Shown piece after piece: positions 1 to 5,561 of a DNA stretch of 6,622 nucleotides; the stretch's first letter is position 1, and each line of letters starts with the position of its first letter. Made by a program: the position numbers and the translations under genes. The stretch comes from Microbacteriaceae bacterium (lineage in GTDB: Bacteria; Actinomycetota; Actinomycetes; Actinomycetales; Microbacteriaceae), in the NCBI GenBank assembly GCA_025463665.1, contig JAODAY010000362.1:1-6622 (forward strand). Reading direction: 5' to 3'. The notes under the pieces are model-generated. The model was not told where the DNA came from and made no database searches. It saw only the letters and a list, made by a program, of their open reading frames with translations.

Positions 1-47
1 ACCCGGGGCAGGAGCTCGAGAACGAGAGGGAGATCACCGGCGACGCC

Positions 48-1538
48 ATGATGGCGGCGCAGGACTTCTCCCACGAGCAGGAGGGCTACCACAAGACCCT
101 CAAGCCAAGACAGATGCAGATGATCGCCATCGGTGGCGCCATCGGCACCGGTCTCTTCCTCGGCGCGGGCGGCCGCCTCGCCTCCGCCGGTCCCTCCCTC
201 GTCTTCGAGTCCGCGATCTGCGGCTTCTTCGCCTTCCTCATCCTGCGAGCGCTCGGCGAACTCGTGCTGCACCGCCCGTCCTCCGGGTCGTTCGTCTCCT
301 ACGCCCGGGAGTTCCTCGGTGAGAAGGCGGCCTTCGTGGCGGGCTGGATGTACTTCCTGAACTGGGCCATGACCGCCATCGTCGACGTCACGGCCGTCGC
401 CCTCTATGTGAAGTTCTGGTCAGCATTCACCGACGTGCCGCAGTGGCTGCTCGCGTTCATCGCCCTCGCGGTCGTCCTGTCGCTCAACCTGGTGTCGGTG
501 AAGGTTTTCGGCGAGATGGAGTTCTGGTTCGCGATCATCAAGGTCGTGGCGCTCGTCGCTTTCCTCCTCATCGGAGCGGCGTTCCTCGCCTTCCAGTTCC
601 CGACCGACGAGGGGGCGACGGGCATCTCGATTCTCTCCGACAACGGCGGATGGCTGCCCAGCGGCCTGCTTCCCGCCGTTCTGGTCGTGCAGGGTGTCGT
701 CTTCGCCTACGCGGGAATCGAGCTCGTCGGCACCGCGGCGGGCGAGACCGCCGACCCGCGACGGATCATGCCCCGCGCGGTCAACACCGTGGTGTTGCGC
801 ATCGCGGTCTTCTACGTCGGCAGCGTGCTGTTGCTCTCCCTGCTCCTGCCGTACACGGCGTACAAGGCCAACGAGAGCCCCTTCGTCACCTTCTTCTCGA
901 GCATCGGCGACCCGACCACCGGGGCGATCGCCGGCAACATCATGAACTTCGTTGTGCTCACCGCGGCCCTGTCGAGCCTCAACGCCGGACTGTACTCGAC
1001 CGGTCGCATCCTGCGGTCGATGTCGGTCAACGGCTCCGCCCCGCGATTTGTCGGGGTGATGAACACGCGAGGGGTGCCCTATGGCGGCATCCTGCTCACC
1101 GGCGCCCTCACACTGCTCGGCGTCGGTCTCAACGCAATCGTTCCGGAGCATGCATTCGAGATCGTGCTCAACATCTACGCGCTCGGCATCGTCACCGGGT
1201 GGGGAATGATCATCCTCTGCCAGATTCAGCTCCAGCGCTGGTCCAGGCAGGGAAAGGCCGTGCGGCCGTCGTTCCGTCTGTTCGGCGCGCCCTTCACGGC
1301 ATACCTGACACTGCTCTTCCTCGTCACCGTCGTCGTACTCATGGCCATCGACTGGCCGGTCGGAACCATCACGGTCAGCTCCGTCATCGTGATCATCCCG
1401 CTCCTCATCGTCGGCTGGTACCTCTCGCGTGACCGCATCCTGGCGGTCGCCCAGGAGCGGGAGGGCCACACCGGCGCATACCCCGTGATCACCGATCGCT
1501 CCCGTCACGATCTCCACAAGAAAGATAGCGAGAAGTAG
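48..1538 (+). CDS. ansP: L-asparagine permease (AnsP-type, APC superfamily amino-acid transporter)
   Basis: Inner-membrane amino-acid importer of the amino acid-polyamine-organocation superfamily, expected to take up L-asparagine by proton symport. The 496-residue product has the family length (E. coli AnsP is about 499 aa). Diagnostic stretches, matched from memory, are [19 protein letters not shown] (residues 26-44, the unwound first membrane helix), [20 protein letters not shown] (69-88), [11 protein letters not shown] (98-108), [15 protein letters not shown] (219-233) and [20 protein letters not shown] (302-321). About 12 hydrophobic segments are visible and the tail is short and charged. 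The ATG at 48 (or the adjacent ATG at 51) leaves about 12 residues before the conserved GYHK, as in actinobacterial homologues. The frame is open to the left edge, with no other ATG, GTG or TTG in it, and the purine-rich GAGGGAG lies rather far upstream, so a start outside the window cannot be excluded. The exact substrate (asparagine against another neutral amino acid) is inferred from similarity. Confidence 0.9.
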   Translation: MMAAQDFSHEQEGYHKTLKPRQMQMIAIGGAIGTGLFLGAGGRLASAGPSLVFESAICGFFAFLILRALGELVLHRPSSGSFVSYAREFLGEKAAFVAGWMYFLNWAMTAIVDVTAVALYVKFWSAFTDVPQWLLAFIALAVVLSLNLVSVKVFGEMEFWFAIIKVVALVAFLLIGAAFLAFQFPTDEGATGISILSDNGGWLPSGLLPAVLVVQGVVFAYAGIELVGTAAGETADPRRIMPRAVNTVVLRIAVFYVGSVLLLSLLLPYTAYKANESPFVTFFSSIGDPTTGAIAGNIMNFVVLTAALSSLNAGLYSTGRILRSMSVNGSAPRFVGVMNTRGVPYGGILLTGALTLLGVGLNAIVPEHAFEIVLNIYALGIVTGWGMIILCQIQLQRWSRQGKAVRPSFRLFGAPFTAYLTLLFLVTVVVLMAIDWPVGTITVSSVIVIIPLLIVGWYLSRDRILAVAQEREGHTGAYPVITDRSRHDLHKKDSEK

Positions 1539-1586
1539 TCAATTACTGATAGGTTGTTCACCGTCCCGGCGATGTCACCCGATTCC

Positions 1587-1618
1587 GCCTCGGACACCGC
1601 TCGATCGTCAGCCGAGGC
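1587..1618 (+). terminator. Possible weak terminator or long-loop hairpin after ansP
   Basis: GCCTCGG (1587-1593) is complementary to CCGAGGC (1612-1618), giving a 7-bp GC-rich stem with an 18-base loop, about 50 bases after the ansP stop. There is no T tract and the loop is long, so a role as terminator is only a suggestion. Confidence 0.25.
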
Positions 1619-1690
1619 CCACCCCGCCTCGCGCGCCACCCGATCAGCGCCTACAGAATGACCGGCCCGGTATCCGACCGCGCGCCGCCT

Positions 1691-1726
1691 TGCGCGACTC
1701 CCCGAGTCGCGCACGAGACGCTCTCG
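1691..1726 (+). other. Tandem hairpins upstream of the LASTG-protein gene
   Basis: TGCGCGACTC (1691-1700) and GAGTCGCGCA (1704-1713) form a perfect 10-bp stem around a CCC loop. The very next base begins a second hairpin, CGAGA (1714-1718) with TCTCG (1722-1726) around a CGC loop. Both end about 33 bases before the proposed TTG start. They could terminate ansP transcription (no T tract follows) or form a structured 5' leader of the small secreted-protein gene. The complementarity is seen directly; the role is inferred. Confidence 0.5.
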
Positions 1727-1758
1727 CCTTCAGTGGCGACGCTTCAAAGAGCCACGAA

Positions 1759-2058
1759 TTGAACATCAAGAAACTACTCACCGTCGCGCTCGCAGCCGGA
1801 GTGCTCACCTTCGGTGCTTCCGCAGCCGTGACACCCGCGCCGGCGAGCGCCCACACCCCCGAGGTCTCGGCGACCGTCACACGGCCGACCACGCCGTCGA
1901 CTCCCGCCGTCGTGACCGAACAGCCCACTGAGCCGGTACTCGCCTCGACCGGTTTCGACGCCGGCACGATCGTGCCGATCGGTGCCCTGCTTCTCCTCAC
2001 CGGAGCCGCACTCGCGCTCGGCCGTCGATTCACCGCGAAGCGCGCGGACCGCAACTAG
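1759..2058 (+). CDS. Miniature secreted protein with LASTG cell-wall sorting signal
   Basis: A 99-residue product is read from TTG 1759, preceded at 7 bases by the weak ribosome site AAAGAG. From this start the N-terminus is a textbook signal peptide: MNIKK, a hydrophobic core (L6-V24) and a probable cleavage after A29-S30-A31. A Thr/Pro-rich linker follows (32-60), then the sortase-type motif L61-A-S-T-G65, a hydrophobic helix (about 69-87) and a basic tail with GRR at 88-90. The order motif, helix, positive tail is that of sortase substrates, and LAxTG is the signal used by class E sortases of high-GC Gram-positives. After both cleavages only about 33 residues would remain on the wall, with no recognisable domain. 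An in-frame TTG at 1690 would add 23 polar residues before the signal peptide and is less likely. The gene is followed directly by a strong inverted repeat. The function is unknown; a single-pass membrane protein without sortase processing is the main alternative. Confidence 0.75.
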   Translation: MNIKKLLTVALAAGVLTFGASAAVTPAPASAHTPEVSATVTRPTTPSTPAVVTEQPTEPVLASTGFDAGTIVPIGALLLLTGAALALGRRFTAKRADRN

Positions 2059-2063
2059 CCGCC

Positions 2064-2111
2064 CGCGCGGGATCGGGCGCCGCGCGAGACGCCGGCGCCC
2101 GATCCCGCGCG
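2064..2111. terminator. Bidirectional terminator between convergent genes (19-bp perfect inverted repeat)
   Basis: The arm CGCGCGGGATCGGGCGCCG (2064-2082) is the exact reverse complement of 2093-2111. The 10-base loop (2083-2092) can itself pair GCG with CGC around AGA, leaving one bulged C. The repeat fills the 56-base gap between the stop of the small secreted protein (2058) and the stop of the opposing DUF72 gene (2115). No T tract is present on either strand, as is common in high-GC actinobacteria. The position and symmetry indicate termination from both directions. Confidence 0.85.
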
Positions 2112-2114
2112 ACC

Positions 2115-2837
2115 TCACAGCATCGCGCGCAGCGTCCACGCGTTGCGCACCGCGTTGCCGCCGCCGTCGTTGTTGAAGTAGACGAAGACCTCTCGCCCCT
2201 CGCGTTCCCACTCGCGAATGCGATCGGCCCACCAAGCGAGGTCCTGGTCGCTGTACGAGCCGCCATACAGATAATCGTGGTCGGGACCGTGCAGACGCAG
2301 GTACACGAACGTTGCCGTCGCGCGCAGCACGCAGGGCAGGCCCGCGCCGCTCATGACGCAGTACGCGGCGCCGTGCCGCTCGAGCAGTGCATAGACGTCG
2401 TCGTGATCCCAGCTGTCGTGCCGAAACTCGACGGCGATCCGCATCCAGTCTGGACAGCGCGAGAGAAAGTATTCCAATCGCGCGTCGTCGCGGCCGAATG
2501 CGGGCGGCAGCTGCACGAGCAGCACGGCACGCTTGTCGCCGAGCTCATGCCAGCAGCGCGTCATCCGCTCGATCCACACCTCCGGCGAGTAGAGCTTCTT
2601 GGCGTGGGTGAGCCCGCGAGGTGCTTTCACCGAGAGCTGGAAACCGGCGGGCAACCTGCGCCGCCAGCTCGCGAAGCTCGACTCGCGGGGCCAGCGGTAG
2701 AAGCTCGCGTTGAGCTCGACGGTGTCGAACGCCGCCACGTAGCCGCCGAGACGATCGCGGGCGGGCAGCCCCGGCGGGTAGAGCACGTTCTCCCAGTGCT
2801 CGTAGCTCCACCCCGAGGTGCCCACGTGCACCGTCAC
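2115..2837 (-). CDS. DUF72 (YecE-like) domain protein
   Basis: The 240-residue protein has the signature blocks of the DUF72/YecE family, in order: VGTSGWSYEHW near the N-terminus, FDTVELNASFYRWP, FQLSVKAPRGLTHAKKL, VLLVQLPP, IAVEFRHDSW, VYLRLHGP, and VYFNNDGGGNAVRNA near the C-terminus. The fold is a TIM barrel and the protein should be cytoplasmic (no signal peptide or membrane helix). The biochemical activity of the family has not been firmly settled as far as I know, so none is assigned. The start is GTG at 2837-2835, backed by the ribosome site AGGAGG (plus-strand 2842-2847) four bases away. The length is normal for the family. It is transcribed alone, divergently from the ABC exporter genes and convergently with the small secreted-protein gene. 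No good promoter could be placed in the 77-bp divergent gap on this strand. Confidence 0.92.
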   Translation of the reverse strand: MTVHVGTSGWSYEHWENVLYPPGLPARDRLGGYVAAFDTVELNASFYRWPRESSFASWRRRLPAGFQLSVKAPRGLTHAKKLYSPEVWIERMTRCWHELGDKRAVLLVQLPPAFGRDDARLEYFLSRCPDWMRIAVEFRHDSWDHDDVYALLERHGAAYCVMSGAGLPCVLRATATFVYLRLHGPDHDYLYGGSYSDQDLAWWADRIREWEREGREVFVYFNNDGGGNAVRNAWTLRAML

Positions 2838-2841
2838 GAAG

Positions 2842-2847
2842 CCTCCT
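2842..2847 (-). promoter_or_regulatory. Ribosome binding site of the DUF72 gene
   Basis: On the minus strand AGGAGG stands four bases before the GTG start codon at 2837-2835. It is a near-perfect Shine-Dalgarno sequence and decides the start in favour of this GTG. The spacing is slightly short. Confidence 0.75.
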
Positions 2848-2879
2848 GCTGTGTCATCCGTCCATCATGATGCCCCCCG

Positions 2880-2915
2880 TTACCAGCCGCCCACGACGGG
2901 CGTACATTTGCGAAA
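2880..2915 (+). promoter_or_regulatory. Promoter of the ABC exporter operon, predicted leaderless
   Basis: TTACCA (2880-2885) and TACATT (2903-2908) are separated by exactly 17 bases and resemble the -35 and -10 boxes of the main sigma factor. Only six bases separate the -10 box from the ATG at 2915, so transcription should begin at or next to the A of the start codon. No Shine-Dalgarno sequence precedes this ATG, which agrees with a leaderless mRNA. The boxes are read from sequence only. Confidence 0.6.
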
Positions 2916-3868
2916 TGGACGCCACCGTCGTACGCACAATCGCACTCGGAAAACGCTTCGGTCGAGTCAATGCCCTCACCGGGCTCGACCTCTCCGTTTC
3001 GGCGGGCGAGGTGCACGGCTTTCTCGGCCCGAACGGCTCGGGCAAGTCGACGACGATCCGCATTCTGCTCGGGCTCGCGCGGGCGAGCGGCGGGGAGGCC
3101 ACCGTCTTCGGCGCAGACCCGTGGCGCGACGCCGTGGCCCTGCACCGCCGCATCGCCTACGTTCCGGGTGACGTGAACCTGTGGCCCAATCTCTCCGGCG
3201 GCGAGGCGATAGACCTGATCAGCCGACTGCGCGGGGGCACCACGGATGCCGCGGCCTACGCCGCCCGCAGGAGACGACTCGTCGACGTCTTCGAGCTCGA
3301 CCCGCGCAAGAGGGGCCGCGCATATTCAAAGGGCAACCGGCAGAAGGTCGCGCTCATCGCCGCCCTCGCCACCCCCGCCGAGCTGTACATTCTCGACGAA
3401 CCGACGAGCGGGCTCGACCCGCTCATGGAGACCGTGTTCGCCCACGAGGTGGAGCGCATCAGGGGTGAGGGGGCGACAGTGCTGCTCTCGAGCCACATCC
3501 TCTCGGAGGTCGAGCAGCTGTGCGACAGGGTGAGCATCATCCGCGCCGGCCGCACGGTCGACACCGGAACCCTGTCCGAATTGCGGCACCTCACCCGCAC
3601 CGAGGTCTCGTTCCCCGTGGGCGAGGTCTCCCCCGAAGAACTCGTCTCACTCCCCGGCGGTCGGGACTCCCGGGTCGAGAACGGTCGGGTGAAATTCACC
3701 ATCGACAGCGCCGAGACCGCCGTGCTGTTGACCGCATTCGGCACCCTCGACGTGCGAGGGCTCGTGATCGCACCGCCGTCGCTCGAGGAGCTGTTCCTGC
3801 GACACTACGGCGACGACGTCACTGTTCGGGCGGCCGAGGAGACCGGCGGGAGGCGAGCGCGGCAATGA
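2915..3868 (+). CDS. ABC-2 type exporter, ATP-binding protein (tetronasin-type family)
   Basis: A 317-residue ATPase that should power export through the membrane protein encoded next to it. Visible motifs: Walker A GPNGSGKST (38-46), Q-loop region AYVPGDVNLWP (81-91), signature region YSKGNRQK (137-144), Walker B LYILDEP (157-163), D-loop SGLD (165-168) and H-loop SSH (192-194). The usual Q-loop glutamine is Gly85 and the signature is SKGN rather than SGGQ. As I remember them, actinobacterial tetronasin-type and Rv1218c-like ATPases share both departures. A ~100-residue C-terminal domain follows, ending in the typical PPSLEELFLRHY. The start at 2915 gives the expected N-terminus MDATVVRTIALGKRFG. 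An upstream in-frame ATG at 2867 would add 16 odd residues and would begin before the promoter's -35 box. The stop overlaps the permease start by four bases (ATGA, 3865-3868), implying translational coupling. The substrate is unknown; drug or antibiotic export is an inference from the family. Confidence 0.92.
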   Translation: MDATVVRTIALGKRFGRVNALTGLDLSVSAGEVHGFLGPNGSGKSTTIRILLGLARASGGEATVFGADPWRDAVALHRRIAYVPGDVNLWPNLSGGEAIDLISRLRGGTTDAAAYAARRRRLVDVFELDPRKRGRAYSKGNRQKVALIAALATPAELYILDEPTSGLDPLMETVFAHEVERIRGEGATVLLSSHILSEVEQLCDRVSIIRAGRTVDTGTLSELRHLTRTEVSFPVGEVSPEELVSLPGGRDSRVENGRVKFTIDSAETAVLLTAFGTLDVRGLVIAPPSLEELFLRHYGDDVTVRAAEETGGRRARQ

Positions 3869-5487
3869 GCGCGTTCGGTACCGTTCTCGCGCAGCGCATG
3901 CGCCGGGACAGGGTGCAACTGGCCATCTGGATCGCCTGCACGGCCCTGCTCGGCCTCGTGTCGGCGAGCGCGATTGCCGACACGTATGGCGAGGAGTCGG
4001 CCAGGGCCGGCCTCATCGCGCTCGCGGTCGCCAACCCGTCGATCCTGCTCCTTCGCGGGCTCCCCCAGGGTGCCGGACTCGGAGCGTTCGTGTTCTTCCA
4101 GATCTTCACCTACCTCGCGCTCCTCGCCGGGCTCATGAGTACGTTTCTCGCCGTGCGGCACAGTCGGGCAGAGGAGGAGTCGGGTCGCGCCGAACTCATC
4201 GCCTCGACCCCGGCCGCTCGCGCGGTGCCGACGATCGCGACGCTTGTGCACGGCGCAATCGCAAACATCGTGCTGGGCACGGCGGTGGCCGCCACGTTCG
4301 ACTTCGCGGGCCTGCCGATCGGCGGCGCGGTCGTCACCGGGGCCGCGGTGGCGGCGACAGGGGTCGCGTTTCTGTCCGTCGGCCTCCTCGCCGCCCAGGT
4401 CATGCGCACGTCCCGGGGCGCGAACGCCCTCGCGGTGGCCTGCGTGTGTGGGGCCTTCCTCCTTCGCGGGATCGGCGATGCGCTCGGCACCCCGTCGGCC
4501 GATGCCCTCTCGATGTCCAGCTCGTGGCTCAGTTGGCTGTCGCCGATCGGCTGGGCCCAGCACGTCTCGGGCTGGGGAGCGAACGACTCCTCGCCGCTTC
4601 TGATCAGTCTCGCGCTCGCGGTGGCCTGCACCGGCGCCGTGATTGCCATCCAGCGCTCCCGTGACACCGGGGCCAGCCTTCTCGCCGGTCGGTCAGGGCC
4701 CGCCGAGGCAGGCGCAAGCCTCTCGGGTTCGCTGGCGCTGGGGTGGCGACTGCAATGGCCGACCATCACGGCGTGGTGTGTCAGCGGAACGGTTCTCGGC
4801 ATGCTGGGCGGGTCGCTGGCGAGCGTCATCGTGCAGGCGACGACCGCCAGTCCCGACCTGCGCAACACGCTGTCGACGCTCGCCCCCGGCGGCACGGGAT
4901 CGATCACCCAGATACTCCTCGCCGCCATGTTCGGCCTCGTCGGCGTCGTGGCGGCGGCCTGCGGCACCCAGACGATGATCCGGATGCACCAGGAGGAGGC
5001 CGCGGGCACCGCCGAACTCGTGCTCTCCACGCCGGTGTCACGACTGCGCTGGTTGTGCGACTACCTGATGCTCGGCGTCGTCTCGATCCTGCTCGTTCTG
5101 CTGTCGGCCGCGGTTGCGGCGAGCATCGCGGTGCTCGCCGTCGGCGACGATCCGGGCCACATCTCCGACGCGTTCGCGGAGGCGGGTGCGCAGCTGCCGG
5201 CGGCCCTCGTCTACCTCGCCTTCGCGCTGGTCGTCTTCGTCGCGCTGCCCGCCTTCGTGGCACCGGTGTGTTGGGCGGCCCTCGGCGCCGGCATCTTTCT
5301 CGGCAACTTCGGCGGCCTCATCGGAGTGCCACGCTGGGCGCGAGACCTCTCCCCGTTCGCCCATACGCCCGTCGTGATCGGGGCGTCGACCGAGTGGAGC
5401 GGCGCGGCGGCGATGCTCGCGGTGGCCGCGATCGCTACCGCCGTGGCTGTCGGCGCGACGGTTCGGCGCGAGCCGCGCGGCGCGTGA
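3865..5487 (+). CDS. ABC-2 type exporter, double-length membrane permease (tetronasin-type)
   Basis: A 540-residue polytopic membrane protein that should form the channel of the ABC exporter. About 12 hydrophobic segments are visible, arranged as two related halves of six: roughly residues 19-36, 72-95, 121-147, 152-178, 186-203, 244-262, then 300-324, 348-373, 398-424, 444-462, 463-482, 512-533. The duplication shows in a matching cytoplasmic block, EEESGRAELIASTPAAR (103-119) against EEAAGTAELVLSTPVSR (377-393), and in paired LSP motifs (225-227, 495-497). The N-terminus is typical of the family (GTVLAQRMRRDRVQLAIW). The reading frame stays open about 345 bases further upstream, but that part lies inside the ATPase gene and reads as an Arg-rich shadow. 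The ATGA overlap with the ATPase stop fixes the start at 3865. As a fused permease it could work with an ATPase homodimer. Confidence 0.9.
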   Translation: MSAFGTVLAQRMRRDRVQLAIWIACTALLGLVSASAIADTYGEESARAGLIALAVANPSILLLRGLPQGAGLGAFVFFQIFTYLALLAGLMSTFLAVRHSRAEEESGRAELIASTPAARAVPTIATLVHGAIANIVLGTAVAATFDFAGLPIGGAVVTGAAVAATGVAFLSVGLLAAQVMRTSRGANALAVACVCGAFLLRGIGDALGTPSADALSMSSSWLSWLSPIGWAQHVSGWGANDSSPLLISLALAVACTGAVIAIQRSRDTGASLLAGRSGPAEAGASLSGSLALGWRLQWPTITAWCVSGTVLGMLGGSLASVIVQATTASPDLRNTLSTLAPGGTGSITQILLAAMFGLVGVVAAACGTQTMIRMHQEEAAGTAELVLSTPVSRLRWLCDYLMLGVVSILLVLLSAAVAASIAVLAVGDDPGHISDAFAEAGAQLPAALVYLAFALVVFVALPAFVAPVCWAALGAGIFLGNFGGLIGVPRWARDLSPFAHTPVVIGASTEWSGAAAMLAVAAIATAVAVGATVRREPRGA

Positions 5488-5500
5488 TGGCGCCCACGGC

Positions 5501-5529
5501 TTGCGGCCGAGGGCGGTCGAGAATATAGT
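5501..5529 (+). promoter_or_regulatory. Promoter of the DHA2 efflux pump gene
   Basis: TTGCGG (5501-5506) and TATAGT (5524-5529) are separated by 17 bases, a good -35/-10 pair in a locally AT-rich patch of an otherwise GC-rich sequence. Transcription should begin near 5536, giving a short leader of about 26 bases before the ATG at 5562. The pump gene therefore probably has its own promoter, although readthrough from the ABC operon is possible because no terminator was seen in the gap. Confidence 0.65.
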
Positions 5530-5548
5530 TGATGTCTGTCAATTACAT
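5529..5548 (+). promoter_or_regulatory. Operator-like inverted repeat over the predicted transcription start
   Basis: TTGA (5529-5532) and TCAA (5539-5542) form an inverted repeat spaced by six bases, and ATGT (5532-5535) with ACAT (5545-5548) form a second, overlapping one. Both lie over and just after the predicted start site, where repressors of drug pumps such as MarR- or TetR-type proteins often bind. The arms are short, so this is tentative. Confidence 0.35.
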
Positions 5549-5552
5549 TATC

Positions 5553-5557
5553 GGGAG
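5553..5557 (+). promoter_or_regulatory. Ribosome binding site of the DHA2 efflux pump gene
   Basis: GGGAG stands four bases before the ATG at 5562 and supports that start over a second in-frame ATG at 5628, which has no comparable site. Confidence 0.6.
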
Positions 5558-5561
5558 TTAA

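Larger units (their letters stand above)
1539..1758. other. 220-bp intergenic region between ansP and the LASTG-protein gene
   Basis: No convincing gene was found here. The first ~20 bases are AT-rich and the rest is GC-rich. It contains a long-loop inverted repeat (1587-1593 with 1612-1618) and two adjacent hairpins (1691-1713 and 1714-1726). No -35/-10 pair with good spacing could be identified, so the promoter of the downstream small gene remains unplaced. An in-frame TTG at 1690 would extend that gene upstream, but it lies at the base of the hairpin and gives an unlikely N-terminus. Confidence 0.6.

Noticed and set aside
420..1517. Long open frame on the minus strand opposite ansP (365 codons)
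   Set aside because: The composition is rich in Asp, Glu, Arg and His with no recognisable motif. It is a shadow typical of high-GC coding DNA, and the plus-strand permease is unmistakable.
1538..1546. The 9-mer GTCAATTAC occurs at 1538-1546 and again at 5538-5546, near two gene boundaries
   Set aside because: Many 9-mers recur by chance in a window of this size, the first copy overlaps the ansP stop, and the flanking bases do not match.
1550..1555. TAGGTT as a -10 box after ansP for the small gene
   Set aside because: No -35-like sequence lies at 16-18 bases upstream, and the leader would be over 190 bases long.
2277..2870. Plus-strand open frame opposite the DUF72 gene (197 codons)
   Set aside because: No family motif is present and it lies antisense to a clear DUF72 protein with a strong ribosome site.
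3520..3864. Upstream extension of the ABC permease frame by about 115 codons
   Set aside because: It lies inside the ATPase gene in another frame and reads as Arg/Pro-rich low-complexity protein. The ATGA overlap at 3865 gives the proper family N-terminus.
3805..4563. Minus-strand open frame opposite the ABC permease (252 codons)
   Set aside because: It is dominated by Arg, Glu, Gly and His without domain features, a frame shadow of the GC-rich permease gene.
5497..5509. Small hairpin CGGC/GCCG after the ABC permease as a terminator
   Set aside because: The stem is only 4 bp with no T tract, and it overlaps the -35 box of the next gene.
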